Positions 17,234 to 26,565 are shown, numbered from the stretch's first letter. The stretch: 64,000 bases of DNA from Janthinobacterium violaceinigrum (GCF_009208555.1 NZ_WFLI01000034.1:1-64000); one strand, 5' to 3'. The notes: generated by a model not told the origin, from the letters alone. Made by a program: numbers and translations.

Positions 17234-18073
17234 ATGCTAACGATCGAACAACAAGAACAATACCAACGCGACGGCTACATCATCCTGCCCGGCTTCAAGG
17301 GGGCGGATGAAATCGCCGCCCTGCGCGCGCGCGCCGAGCAGATTGTCAACGAATTCGACCCCAGCCAGAGTCAATCCATTTTCACCACGCGCGACCAGGC
17401 AAAGAACACCGACGATTATTTTCTCGCGTCCGACAACACCATCCGCTGCTTCTTCGAGGAAGAAGCGTTCGGCGCGGACGGCCAGCTGAAGCAGGCCAAG
17501 TCCCTGTCGATCAACAAGATCGGCCACGCCATGCATGACCTGGACCCCGTCTTCCGCAGCTTTTCCAGCGACCCGAAACTGGCCGAAGTGGCGCGCGACC
17601 TGGGCCTGGCGGACGCGCAGGTGTGGCAATCGATGTACATCTTCAAGCAGCCCGGCATCGGCGGCGAAGTGCGCTGGCATCAGGACGCCACGTACTTCGA
17701 GACCACGCCCATCAGCGTGACCACCTTCTGGTTCGCGCTGGAAGACGCGACCCTGGACAACGGCTGCCTGTGGGCGGAACCGGGCGGCCACCGCAGCCCC
17801 CTGCGCGAGCGCTTCATCCGCAACGGCGATCAGGTGCGCGTGGAAAAACTCGACACCACGCCCTGGCCCGACGACAGCACGGCCGTGCCGTTGGAAGTCA
17901 AGGCCGGCGCCCTCGTCTGCTTCCATGGCTTGCTGCCCCATTACAGCGCGCCGAACCGCTCGCCCGTCTCGCGCCACGCTTATACTTTGCACGCGACCGA
18001 CGGCCAGACCGAGTACGCGGCCCACAACTGGATACAGCGCGACGCGGCGTTCCCCGTGCGGGGCTTTGTCTGA
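17234..18073 (+). CDS. Phytanoyl-CoA dioxygenase (PhyH) family protein
   Basis: A 279-residue non-haem Fe(II)/2-oxoglutarate oxygenase. The iron triad is visible as the HxD in WHQDATYF near residue 150 and the distal His in HYSAPNRSP near 236, with the following Arg for 2-oxoglutarate. The usual GCLWAEPGGH strand lies between them. ATG 17234 has CGGAG upstream; the in-frame extension overlapping the LysR promoter is rejected. It overlaps the isomerase gene by TGATG, so both are one operon, and together with the divergent LysR they look like a small catabolic or modification cassette for an unknown organic substrate. Cytoplasmic. Confidence 0.85.
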   Translation: MLTIEQQEQYQRDGYIILPGFKGADEIAALRARAEQIVNEFDPSQSQSIFTTRDQAKNTDDYFLASDNTIRCFFEEEAFGADGQLKQAKSLSINKIGHAMHDLDPVFRSFSSDPKLAEVARDLGLADAQVWQSMYIFKQPGIGGEVRWHQDATYFETTPISVTTFWFALEDATLDNGCLWAEPGGHRSPLRERFIRNGDQVRVEKLDTTPWPDDSTAVPLEVKAGALVCFHGLLPHYSAPNRSPVSRHAYTLHATDGQTEYAAHNWIQRDAAFPVRGFV

Positions 18074-18894
18074 TGCGCATCGAGGTCTACGCCGCCCACT
18101 GGGGCAATAACGAGCTGGCGCCCGAGGTCTTCATCGACAAGGTACTGGCGGCCGGCTTCGACGGCATCGAAATGTCGCTGCCGCTGGACGCAGCCCTGCG
18201 CGGGGAATGGACGGACCGCATCGCCAGTGCGGGACTGCAGCTGATCGCCGCGCAGTGGGAAACCGTGTTCCACAGCGATTTCGAGCTGCACCGCGTGGCT
18301 CTGGCCGAACTGCTGGAGAACGCCTGTTTGGCGCGCCCCGTGCTGGTCAACACGCACACGGGCAAGGATTTCTATACGCCGGCGCAAAACGCGCAGCTGC
18401 TCGACCTGGCCGCCGCCATCTCGGAAAAGCACGGCGTGCCCATCGTGCATGAAATCCACCGCAGCCGCTTTTCCGGCCATCCGATGCTGCTGCTGCCCTA
18501 CCTGGCGCAGTATCCCGCGTTGCCATTGACGGCCGACCTGTCGCACTGGTGCTGCGCCTGCGAATCCCTGCTGGAAGACCAGCCGCAGACCCTGGCGCAA
18601 GTGCTGCCGCTGGTGCGCCACGTGCATGCGCGCGTGGGCCATGCGCAGGGGCCGCAGGTGGCCGACTTCCGCGCGCCGGAAGCGAAAACGGCGCTCGACG
18701 CCCACCTGGCGTGGTGGGATGCCATCGTCGCGCTGCGCCGCGCAGCCGGCGCCGAGCGCATGACGTTCACGCCCGAATTCGGCCCCGCGCCGTATTTGCA
18801 AACGCTGCCCTGGACGCAGCAGCCGGTGGCCGACGCCTGGGAACAGAACGTCGCCATGCTGCAGCTGCTGCGCCAGCGCTATTCCGCGGAGTGA
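18073..18894 (+). CDS. Sugar phosphate isomerase/epimerase family (xylose-isomerase-like TIM barrel)
   Basis: 273 residues, beginning at an ATG that shares bases with the stop of the dioxygenase gene (TGATG). Motifs of the AP-endonuclease-2/xylose isomerase-like barrel are visible: DGIEMSLP near the N-terminus, LVNTHTG, IVHEIHRSRF with a metal-ligand Glu, LTADLSHW with Asp/His, HVHARVGHAQG and FTPEFGP near the end. These supply the usual Glu/Asp/His/Glu metal set. Such enzymes isomerise or epimerise sugars or inositols. The substrate is not predictable, but pairing with PhyH suggests two successive steps. Its last 16 bp overlap the tail of a convergent LysR gene. Confidence 0.82.
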   Translation: MRIEVYAAHWGNNELAPEVFIDKVLAAGFDGIEMSLPLDAALRGEWTDRIASAGLQLIAAQWETVFHSDFELHRVALAELLENACLARPVLVNTHTGKDFYTPAQNAQLLDLAAAISEKHGVPIVHEIHRSRFSGHPMLLLPYLAQYPALPLTADLSHWCCACESLLEDQPQTLAQVLPLVRHVHARVGHAQGPQVADFRAPEAKTALDAHLAWWDAIVALRRAAGAERMTFTPEFGPAPYLQTLPWTQQPVADAWEQNVAMLQLLRQRYSAE

Positions 18895-19817
18895 GAAAGC
18901 TGCGGAAGCGGCGCAAAATTGGCCTGTACGAAATCGATGAAGGCGCGCAGCGGCGCTGGCAGATGGCGCCGGCCCGCATAGTATAAAAACGGGCCGGGAA
19001 AGGGCATCGCCCAGTCTTCCAGCACCGGCTGCAGCTGGCCCGCATCGATATACGGCTGCAGCCACTCTTCAAACAGATACACCAGTCCATGGCCGGCGAC
19101 GGCCATGCTGACCGCGAGGTCGGCCGCCGTCGGCGTGACGATCAATGGGCCATCCGGCTCCACGCTCACTTTTTGCCCGTCGCGCTCGAACTCCCACGGT
19201 GGAATCGCGCCGCTGAGGAATTTCCCCAGCAGGCAGGCGTGCTGCAGCAGGTCGCGCGGATGCATGGGCACGCCGCGCTGCGCCAGGTAGGACGCTGCAC
19301 CCGCCACCGCGAAGCGCTGCGTGCGGGGGCCGATCGGGATGGCGATCATGTCCTGCTCCAGCCGCTCGCCATAGCGAATGCCCGCGTCGCAGCCACTGGC
19401 GACGACATCGACAAAATTATTATCGACCACCAGCTCGACCCGGATCTGCGGATAGGCGCGCAGGAACTGGTCGACCATGGGCTGCAAGAAGAAGCGCGCC
19501 GCGATGACGGGCACGTTCAGGCGCAAGGTGCCGCGCGGGCTGTCGCGCAAGTCGTTCAGCACGTCGAGCGCGCTGCTCACTTCATCGAGCGCGGGACCCA
19601 GGCGCGTCAGCAGCAATGCGCCGGCGGCTGTCGGCGTGACGCTGCGCGTCGTGCGCTCCAGCAGGCGGATGCCCAGTTGCTGCTCCAGCCGGCGCAGCGC
19701 CTCGCTCAGCGCCGACGCGGACTGGCCGCTGGCGCGCGCGGCCTGGCGAAACCCCTGGTGGCGGGCCACCTGGGCAAAGGCGGCCAGATCGGCCATGGAA
19801 GGACTGTCTGCATGCAT
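18879..19817 (-). CDS. LysR-family transcriptional regulator
   Basis: A 312-residue LTTR with an HTH at about 6-65 (DLAAFAQVARHQGF, SALSEALRRLEQQLGIRLLER) and an effector domain. ATG 19817 (MHADSPSMADL) is chosen; the longer frame runs into the promoter. It is divergent from the aldo/keto reductase gene and probably controls it, with a dyad at 19843-19862 in between. Its 3' end overlaps the convergent isomerase gene by 16 bp, so antisense effects between the two transcripts are possible. Confidence 0.9.
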   Translation of the reverse strand: MHADSPSMADLAAFAQVARHQGFRQAARASGQSASALSEALRRLEQQLGIRLLERTTRSVTPTAAGALLLTRLGPALDEVSSALDVLNDLRDSPRGTLRLNVPVIAARFFLQPMVDQFLRAYPQIRVELVVDNNFVDVVASGCDAGIRYGERLEQDMIAIPIGPRTQRFAVAGAASYLAQRGVPMHPRDLLQHACLLGKFLSGAIPPWEFERDGQKVSVEPDGPLIVTPTAADLAVSMAVAGHGLVYLFEEWLQPYIDAGQLQPVLEDWAMPFPGPFLYYAGRRHLPAPLRAFIDFVQANFAPLPQLSHSAE

Positions 19818-19842
19818 GGGGATTCTCACTGTGCGTAATTCA

Positions 19843-19862
19843 CTGTACGCAATTGAGTACAG
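19843..19862. promoter_or_regulatory. Inverted repeat, candidate operator of the LysR/aldo-keto reductase pair
   Basis: CTGTAC and GTACAG flank an 8-bp AT-rich centre (GCAATTGA) containing a second small palindrome, CAATTG. It lies 26 bp before the LysR start and 86 bp before the reductase start. Confidence 0.45.
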
Positions 19863-19948
19863 CCTGTGCCGGATTGACCCGATTATCATACAGCGCAATC
19901 GCCGTTACGATGGCTGCTCCTGTCCTCGACCATCACACCGGAGCTTCC

Positions 19949-20815
19949 ATGCACACCTCTTCCCCCGCCCTCGCCCCATTCACGCCCGCCCATTGCGACA
20001 TCGCGTTCAACCGCACCGGCTACGGCGCCATGCAGCTGGCCGGCCCGCACGTCTGGGGTCCGCCGAAGGACCGCGCCGCCGCCGTCGCCGTGCTGCGCGA
20101 AGCGGTCGAACTGGGCGTCAACCATATCGACACGTCGGACTTTTACGGCCCGCATATCACCAACCAGATCATCCGCGAAGCGCTGCACCCGTACCGCAGC
20201 GGCTTGACCATCGTCACCAAGATCGGCTTCGTGCGCGGCGCCGACCAGTCCTGGCTGCCGGCCGCGTCGCCGCAACAGCTGCGCGACGCCGTGCACGACA
20301 ACCTGCGCAACCTGGGCCTGGACGTGCTCGACGTCGTCAACCTGCGCGCACCGGGCATCGCCGGCCCGGACGGCTCGTCGCTTGCCGAGCCGCTGTCCGT
20401 GCTGGTGCAGCTGCAGCGGGCAGGCCTGGTGCGCCATATCGGCCTGTCCAATGTCGATGCCGGCCAGGTGGCCGAGGCGCAGCGGATCAGCCCCATCGTC
20501 TGCGTGCAGAACCACTACAATCTGGCGCACCGCGCGGAAGATGCGCTGATCGACACGCTGGCCGCGCAAGGCATCGCCTATGTGCCGTTCTTCCCCCTGG
20601 GCGGCTTTTCGCCGCTGCAGTCCGATACCCTGAACCAGGTGGCGGCCGCCATGCAGGCCACGCCGATGCAGGTGGCGCTGGCCTGGCTGCTGCAGCGCGC
20701 GCCGAATATGCTGGTCATTCCCGGCACCTCGTCGGTGGCGCACCTGCGCGAAAACATCGCGGCCGGCGCGCTCAGGCTCGACGCGCAGGCGCTGGCGGCA
20801 TTGAATACCCTGTGA
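19949..20815 (+). CDS. Aldo/keto reductase family oxidoreductase
   Basis: A 288-residue TIM-barrel NAD(P)H-dependent reductase. Family marks in order: GYGAMQLAGP at the first strand, the DTSDFYGP active-site segment (Asp and Tyr), a loop with TIVTKIGFV, GLVRHIGLSN, VQNHYNLA, and the cofactor loop VIPGTSSVAHLREN near the end. ATG 19949 follows CCGGAG at 7 bp; a longer upstream reading is not needed. It is divergent from a LysR gene, the likely regulator. This subfamily reduces aldehydes, ketones or quinones; the substrate is not identifiable. Confidence 0.88.
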   Translation: MHTSSPALAPFTPAHCDIAFNRTGYGAMQLAGPHVWGPPKDRAAAVAVLREAVELGVNHIDTSDFYGPHITNQIIREALHPYRSGLTIVTKIGFVRGADQSWLPAASPQQLRDAVHDNLRNLGLDVLDVVNLRAPGIAGPDGSSLAEPLSVLVQLQRAGLVRHIGLSNVDAGQVAEAQRISPIVCVQNHYNLAHRAEDALIDTLAAQGIAYVPFFPLGGFSPLQSDTLNQVAAAMQATPMQVALAWLLQRAPNMLVIPGTSSVAHLRENIAAGALRLDAQALAALNTL

Positions 20816-20853
20816 TGCCACCAGGCAGCCGAGTAACGGGGTGGCGGGGTAGC

Positions 20854-20882
20854 TTGCAACTAAGTAGCGCGCTATATATACT
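20854..20882 (+). promoter_or_regulatory. Sigma70-type promoter with embedded palindrome, upstream of ohrR
   Basis: TTGCAA (20854-20859) and TATACT (20877-20882) are spaced by 17 bp. The spacer contains TAGCGCGCTA (20865-20874), a perfect 10-bp palindrome and candidate OhrR operator. Transcription would start at or next to the ATG at 20889. Confidence 0.55.
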
Positions 20883-20888
20883 GTGCCC

Positions 20889-21350
20889 ATGGATATCACC
20901 ACCGCCCCCAACCCGCTGCACCAGGTGCCGCGCCTGGACAGCCAGCTGTGCTTTGCGCTGTACTCGACTTCGCTCGCCATGAACAAGCTGTACCGCAAGC
21001 TGCTGCGCAAGCTGGGCCTGACCTATTCGCAATACCTGGTGATGATGGTGCTGTGGGAACGCGACGGCCTGACCGTGTCGGAAGTGGGCGAGCGCCTGTT
21101 TCTCGACTCGGCCACCCTGACGCCCCTGCTCAAGCGCATGGAGCAATCGGGCCTGCTGACGCGCACGCGCGCGGCCAGCGACGAACGCCAGGTCATCATT
21201 TCCCTGACAGAACATGGCGACCAGCTGCGCCACGAAGCGGCCCTGCTGCCCGAGGCCATCCTGACGGCCAGCCACTGCAGCGTGGAACAAGTTGTGGACA
21301 TGAAACAACAACTGAACCAGTTGCGCGACAGTCTGATGAAAAGTGAGTAA
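20889..21350 (+). CDS. ohrR: MarR/OhrR-family organic-peroxide-sensing repressor
   Basis: A 153-residue MarR-family protein. The N-terminal segment [13 protein letters not shown] contains Cys21 in the context that marks the reactive peroxidatic Cys of OhrR. The winged helix follows ([42 protein letters not shown], with wing RAASDERQV). Oxidation of this Cys by organic hydroperoxides releases the repressor in known OhrR proteins. ATG 20889 fits the family; a GTG two codons earlier is possible. The usual target gene ohr is not beside it in this window. Only its own promoter has a visible candidate operator, so it may act at a distance. Confidence 0.85.
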   Translation: MDITTAPNPLHQVPRLDSQLCFALYSTSLAMNKLYRKLLRKLGLTYSQYLVMMVLWERDGLTVSEVGERLFLDSATLTPLLKRMEQSGLLTRTRAASDERQVIISLTEHGDQLRHEAALLPEAILTASHCSVEQVVDMKQQLNQLRDSLMKSE

Positions 21351-21515
21351 ACGCCCCGCTTTTCCGAGCAAAATCAGGCAGACACGTGCTTCGGCTGCGC
21401 ATGGCAAATGCTGGCGCGAAATCCGCCTTTCTTTATTACAAATCGATACAAGGATGGCCCCACCCTGCGTATAGAATAGTTGCCACTATTTCCTTACAAC
21501 AACATCAGGGTGACC

Positions 21516-23891
21516 ATGCGCATACCTTTCGGCTCCGTAGCCTCGCTGGCTTTCTGCTTTACCGTCTCGGCTTTCGCTGCAGAGCCATTCGACGACAAGT
21601 TCCGCCAGCTCGAAGAGATACTGCCCACCCCGAATACCTACCGCACCGCGTCCGGCGCGCCGGGCCACGCCTACTGGCAGCAGCGCGCCGACTACACGAT
21701 CCGCGCCACCCTGGACGAAGCCAAACGCGAAATCGCCGGCAGCGGCACCATCACCTACCATAACCAGTCGCCCGACACGCTCGGCTACCTGTGGGTGCAG
21801 CTGGACCAGAATATCTACAAGCCCGATTCCGACGCGCGCCGCGTGGCCACGGCGCCATCGCGCCAGGCCTGGGCCAGGACGGCAGGCGAAGACACGATGA
21901 AGTTCGAAGGCTTGCGCGGCATCCTCGCGCGCGGCGACTTCCAGGGCGGCTTCAATATCCGCCGCTTGGCAGGCGCGGATGGCCAGCCCCTGAAGTACGT
22001 AATCAACCGCACCATGATGCGCATCGACCTGCCGCAGCCGCTGAAGCCGGGCCAGGATTTCGTCTTCCAGATCGACTGGGATTACCGCATCAACGAACAG
22101 AAGGTGCTGGGCGGACGCGCCGGCTATGAAGTCTTCGACGACAAGAACGCCCTGTTCGAAGTGGCGCAGTGGTTTCCCCGCATGGCGGCCTATTACGACG
22201 CAGCCGGCTGGCAGCACAAGCAGTTCCTCGGCTCCGGCGAATTCACGCTGGAATTCGGCGACTACGACGTGCAGCTGACGGTGCCGGCCGACCATGTCGT
22301 CGCCGCCACGGGCGAGCTGCAAAATCCGCAGGACGTGCTGTCTTCCGCCCAGCGCGAACGCCTGGAAAAAGCGCGCACCAGCGACAAGCCCGTCGTCATC
22401 GTCACGCAAAAAGAGGCGGAAGCGGCCGAAAAATCCGTCAGCCGCGCGCAAAAGACCTGGCACTTCAAGGCGGCCAACGTGCGCGACTTCGCCTGGGCCT
22501 CGAGCCGCAAGTTCATCTGGGATGCGCAGGGCTACAACAAGGGCGGCAGCAAGCTGATGGCCATGTCCTACTACCCGAAAGAGGGCAACCCGCTGTGGGA
22601 AAAGTACAGCACGCAAGCCATCGTGCACACGATCGAGCAGTACAACAAGTACAGCATCGACTACCCGTACCCGACGGCCATTTCCGTCAACGGTCCCGTG
22701 GGCGGCATGGAGTATCCGATGATCTCCTTCAACGGACCGCGCCCCGTCAAGGACAAGAAGACGGGCGAGCTGACCTACTCCAAGCGCACAAAATATGGCC
22801 TGATCGGCGTGATCATCCACGAGGTGGGCCACAACTACTACCCGATGATCATCAACTCGGACGAGCGCCAATGGACGTGGATGGACGAGGGCCTCAACAC
22901 CTTCGTGCAATACCTGGCGCAGCAGGCGTGGGAAGAAAACTACCCGGCCTCGCGCGGCGAACCGCGCGAGATCGTCGACTACATGCGTAGCCGCGACCAG
23001 GTGCCCATCATGACCAATTCCGAGTCATTGCTACAGTTCGGCAACAACGCCTATGCCAAGCCGGCGGCGGGCCTGAACATCCTGCGCGAAACCATCCTCG
23101 GGCGCGAGCTGTTCGACTACGCGTTCAAGGAGTATGCGCAGCGCTGGAAGTTCAAGCGCCCGACCCCCGCCGACTTTTTCCGCACCATGGAAGACGCCTC
23201 CGGCACGGACCTGGACTGGTTCTGGCGCGGCTGGTTCTACACCACCGACCCGGTCGACATCAGCATCGACGGCATCACGGAATATGGCGTGAGTTCCAAA
23301 AACCCGGACACGGAAAAGGCGTGGAAGAAGGCGCAGAAGGATGCCCAGCCCGAATCCGTCACGAGCCGCGCCAACAAGGGCATGCCGCGCCGGGTCGACG
23401 CGCATCCGGAGCTGAAGGATTTCTACAACCAGCACGACGATTTCACGGTCACCAACAAGGACCGCAACGCCTATGCCGAAGCACTGGCCGGCCTGGAACC
23501 GTGGGAAAAGGATTTGCTGAAACAGGGCAAGCACCTGTACCTGGTCGACCTGTCGAACGTGGGCGGCATGGTCATGCCCCTGATACTGGAAATCGAACTG
23601 AAAAGCGGCAAGAAATACGTGGAGCGCGTGCCGGCCGAAGTGTGGCGCTATTCGCCGAAAAAGATCACCAAGGTCGTCATCACCGACGAGCCGATGGTGG
23701 GCCTGGTGCAGGACCCGTACTGGGAAACGGCCGATATCGATACCAGCAACAATAGCTGGCCGCGCAAGATCACGCCATCGCGCCTGGAACTGTTCAAGAG
23801 CGAAAAATCGCCCAAGGATAACCTGATGCGCGATTTTAATACGCCGCTGAAAGGCAGGAGCGGCGGCGCGGACAAGGGCGACGAGGCGTGA
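21516..23891 (+). CDS. Secreted M1-family zinc metallopeptidase
   Basis: A 791-residue protein with a signal peptide (LAFCFTVSAFA, cut before AEPFDD). The zinc site is complete: HEVGH at 435-439, followed after 18 residues by Glu458 (MDEGLN), the canonical M1 spacing. The exopeptidase motif is degenerate, GGMEYPM instead of GxMEN, as in the extracellular M1 branch that includes uncharacterised bacterial proteins. The C-terminal quarter is beta/helix rich and lysine-rich. ATG 21516 follows CAGGG. It is first in an operon with a DUF6702 protein and a TonB-dependent receptor (TGATG overlap with the next gene), suggesting extracellular or periplasmic processing of a peptide or peptide-bound ligand before uptake. 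Confidence 0.88.
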   Translation: MRIPFGSVASLAFCFTVSAFAAEPFDDKFRQLEEILPTPNTYRTASGAPGHAYWQQRADYTIRATLDEAKREIAGSGTITYHNQSPDTLGYLWVQLDQNIYKPDSDARRVATAPSRQAWARTAGEDTMKFEGLRGILARGDFQGGFNIRRLAGADGQPLKYVINRTMMRIDLPQPLKPGQDFVFQIDWDYRINEQKVLGGRAGYEVFDDKNALFEVAQWFPRMAAYYDAAGWQHKQFLGSGEFTLEFGDYDVQLTVPADHVVAATGELQNPQDVLSSAQRERLEKARTSDKPVVIVTQKEAEAAEKSVSRAQKTWHFKAANVRDFAWASSRKFIWDAQGYNKGGSKLMAMSYYPKEGNPLWEKYSTQAIVHTIEQYNKYSIDYPYPTAISVNGPVGGMEYPMISFNGPRPVKDKKTGELTYSKRTKYGLIGVIIHEVGHNYYPMIINSDERQWTWMDEGLNTFVQYLAQQAWEENYPASRGEPREIVDYMRSRDQVPIMTNSESLLQFGNNAYAKPAAGLNILRETILGRELFDYAFKEYAQRWKFKRPTPADFFRTMEDASGTDLDWFWRGWFYTTDPVDISIDGITEYGVSSKNPDTEKAWKKAQKDAQPESVTSRANKGMPRRVDAHPELKDFYNQHDDFTVTNKDRNAYAEALAGLEPWEKDLLKQGKHLYLVDLSNVGGMVMPLILEIELKSGKKYVERVPAEVWRYSPKKITKVVITDEPMVGLVQDPYWETADIDTSNNSWPRKITPSRLELFKSEKSPKDNLMRDFNTPLKGRSGGADKGDEA

Positions 23892-24376
23892 TGCGCTGGC
23901 GCCTCCTCGCGGCCAGCCTGCTGGTCAGCGCCAGCATGGCGGCCGGCGCGCACAATTTCCACATGGGTATCGCCGACATCAGCTATAACGCGGCCAGCGG
24001 CAGCACCGAAGTGGTGCATACCTATACGGGCCATGATGTCGAGGCGCTGCTGACGCAGCTGTACCAGCGCCAGTTCGACCTGGGCCAGGAAGACAGCGAA
24101 GCGGCGCTGCGCCGCTATGTCGACAAACAGTTCTACCTCGTGGCGCCGGACGGCAAGCGCCTGCGCCTGGCATGGGTCGGCATGAAGGTCAATGCCGACA
24201 ACGTGGTGATCTTCCAGGAGATCGAGCGCACGCGCCTGGCGCCCGCCACGCGCATCCACAACCAGTTGCTGATCGATTTCCTGCCCAGCCAGCGCAACAC
24301 CCTGAACGTGCAGGACAGCGGCACCATCCAGACGCTGATCTTCGACCGCCAGAATACGGAACTGCCGATCCGCTAA
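23891..24376 (+). CDS. DUF6702-like exported protein
   Basis: 161 residues with a signal peptide (LLAASLLVSASMAAGA, cut near AHNFHMG). The mature start AHNFHMGIADISYNAASGSTEVVHTYTGHDVEALL follows the HxF/H...Y-N pattern of the DUF6702 family as I know it. Its start codon shares bases with the stop of the M1 peptidase gene. Proteins of this family are often found with an M1 peptidase and a TonB receptor, as here, so it may be a periplasmic accessory of that system. No catalytic residues are obvious. Confidence 0.68.
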   Translation: MRWRLLAASLLVSASMAAGAHNFHMGIADISYNAASGSTEVVHTYTGHDVEALLTQLYQRQFDLGQEDSEAALRRYVDKQFYLVAPDGKRLRLAWVGMKVNADNVVIFQEIERTRLAPATRIHNQLLIDFLPSQRNTLNVQDSGTIQTLIFDRQNTELPIR

Positions 24377-24426
24377 TCAGCGGCAGGCAGCCCGCCGGGG
24401 CCCCGCCCCGCCACTTCCAGACACCC

Positions 24427-26460
24427 ATGACGCCACGCTACCTTTCCCTCCTCCTCGCCGCCCTGTTTTTACCTGCCGCCCACGCCGACGACATCTTCCA
24501 GCGCGTGCTGGTCGACGGTTCGCGCCTGAACCAGCTGGGCGTGGCCGATTCGGCCAACGCGGGCAGCGTCACGCAAAAGCAGCTCGATGCGCGCACCAGC
24601 TACCGGCCCGGCGAACTGCTCGAAGCCGTGCCGGGCCTGATCGTCAGCCAGCATAGCGGCGAAGGCAAGGCCAACCAGTTTTACCTGCGCGGCTTCAACC
24701 TCGACCACGGCACGGACTTGCGCACCACCGTCGACGAGATGCCCGTCAACCAGCGCAGCCATGGCCACGGCCAGGGCTGGACGGACCTGAATTTCCTGAT
24801 CCCCGAACTGGCCATGCGCCTCGATTACAAAAAAGGGCCGTATTCGGCGGCGCAAGGCGATTTCTCCTCGGCCGGAGCGGCCTCCGTCATCTACGCGAAC
24901 CGCCTGACGCAGGGCATCGCCAGCGTGGGCATCGGACAGAACGGCTTTCGCCGCGCCCTGCTGGCCGATTCGTTCGATGCGGGCGACGGCAGCCTGCTGT
25001 ACGCGCTCGAAGCGCAGCATAGCGATGGCCCGTTCACGCAGCCGGACCGCTACCGCAAGCTCAATGGCGTGCTGCGCTACAGCGAAGGCTATGCCAACAA
25101 CGGCTACAACGTCACGGCCATGGCGTACGACGCCAGCTGGAATGCCACCGACCAGATTCCGCTGCGCGCCGTGCAGGACGGCACGCTGGGCCGCTTCGAC
25201 GCCATCGATACCAGCGACGGCGGCAAGGCGCAGCGCTACAGCCTGTCCGGCGCCTGGCGCCAGACGACGGACGACGTCTCGTCCAGGGTCAGCGCCTACG
25301 TGATCGCCAACCGCCTGGCCCTGTTCTCGAATTTTACGTATGCGATGGAGGACCCCGGCAACGGCGACCAGTTCGCCCAGCCCGACCGGCGCGTGACGGC
25401 CGGCCTCGATGCCAGCCACACCTGGCACCGCCACACGGACAGGGGCAGCAGCGACACCACGATCGGCCTGCAGCTGCAGAACGACAATATCCACAATGGC
25501 CTGTACAACACGCGGCAGCGGCAGATCGTATCGAGCACGCGGCAAGACCATATCGTTGAAAGCAGCATCGGCGTGTATGGCGAAAACAGCACGCGCTGGT
25601 CGCGCTGGCTGCGCACCGTGGCCGGCCTGCGCGCGGACGCCTACCGCTTCGACGTGCGCAGCGACCGCGCCGCCAATTCCGGCGAGGCCAGCGACCATTT
25701 GCTCAGCCCCAGCCTGAGCGTGATCGCCGGTCCATGGCGCGACACGGAAGCGTATATCAACATTGGCAATGGTTTTCACAGCAACGACGCGCGCGGCACG
25801 ACGATCACGGTCGACCCGAAGACGGGCGAGGCGGCCGACAAGGTCACGCCCCTGGTGCGCTCGCGCGGGCTGGAACTGGGTTTACGCAGCGCCGCCATCG
25901 CCGGCCTGCAAACGTCGCTGTCGCTGTACCGCCTGGACTTCGATTCCGAGCTGCTGTTCATCGGCGACGCCGGCGCCACCGAGGCGGGCCGCCCCAGCCG
26001 CCGCTACGGCATCGAGTTTTCCAGCTACTACAAGGCGGCCAGCTGGCTGTCGCTGGACCTGGACCTCGCCTATGCGCGGGCACGCTCGCGCGGCAGCGAC
26101 CCGGCGGGAGACTACATCCCGGGCGCCATCGAAGGCGTGGCCCAGCTGGCCATGACGGTGACGCCGTCCGGACCATGGTCAGGCTCCCTGCGCCTGCGCT
26201 ATTTCGGCCCGCGCCCCCTCATTGAAGACAACAGCGTGCGCTCGGCAGCCAGCGTGGGCTTGAACGGGCGCATCGCCTACCAGGTCGACAAGACCTTGCG
26301 CGTGGAGCTGGAAGGCTACAACCTGGCCAACCGGCGCGACTCGGCCATCGATTACTACTATGCCTCGCGCCTGCCCGGCGAAGCGCAGCCCGTCGACGAT
26401 ATCCACTTCCATCCGGTGGAGTCGCGCTCGCTGCGCCTGACCCTGGTAAAGAATTTTTAA
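24427..26460 (+). CDS. TonB-dependent outer-membrane receptor
   Basis: A 677-residue protein with a signal peptide (LSLLLAALFLPAAHA, cut before DDIFQ). The plug domain is visible (YRPGELLEAVPGLIVSQHSGEGKANQFYLRGFNLDHGTDLRTTVDEMPVNQRSHGHGQGW), followed by a 22-strand-type barrel ending in ...RSLRLTLVKNF with C-terminal Phe, the usual BAM signal. No clear TonB box is seen. Start ATG 24427 gives this signal peptide, although the ribosome site is poor. It is 50 bp after the DUF6702 gene and probably co-transcribed with it and the M1 peptidase. The ligand is unknown; His/Gly clusters in the plug (HGHGQGW) may touch a metal-containing ligand. Confidence 0.88.
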   Translation: MTPRYLSLLLAALFLPAAHADDIFQRVLVDGSRLNQLGVADSANAGSVTQKQLDARTSYRPGELLEAVPGLIVSQHSGEGKANQFYLRGFNLDHGTDLRTTVDEMPVNQRSHGHGQGWTDLNFLIPELAMRLDYKKGPYSAAQGDFSSAGAASVIYANRLTQGIASVGIGQNGFRRALLADSFDAGDGSLLYALEAQHSDGPFTQPDRYRKLNGVLRYSEGYANNGYNVTAMAYDASWNATDQIPLRAVQDGTLGRFDAIDTSDGGKAQRYSLSGAWRQTTDDVSSRVSAYVIANRLALFSNFTYAMEDPGNGDQFAQPDRRVTAGLDASHTWHRHTDRGSSDTTIGLQLQNDNIHNGLYNTRQRQIVSSTRQDHIVESSIGVYGENSTRWSRWLRTVAGLRADAYRFDVRSDRAANSGEASDHLLSPSLSVIAGPWRDTEAYINIGNGFHSNDARGTTITVDPKTGEAADKVTPLVRSRGLELGLRSAAIAGLQTSLSLYRLDFDSELLFIGDAGATEAGRPSRRYGIEFSSYYKAASWLSLDLDLAYARARSRGSDPAGDYIPGAIEGVAQLAMTVTPSGPWSGSLRLRYFGPRPLIEDNSVRSAASVGLNGRIAYQVDKTLRVELEGYNLANRRDSAIDYYYASRLPGEAQPVDDIHFHPVESRSLRLTLVKNF

Positions 26461-26565
26461 CTCAACAAGAATAATTCCTATCGGACCCAACACAAGAGTT
26501 GCCGCGAAGTCGTAGAATGCCAGGCTGGATAAACTGATACCGGCCGCATGCCGGCCCGCACCGCC

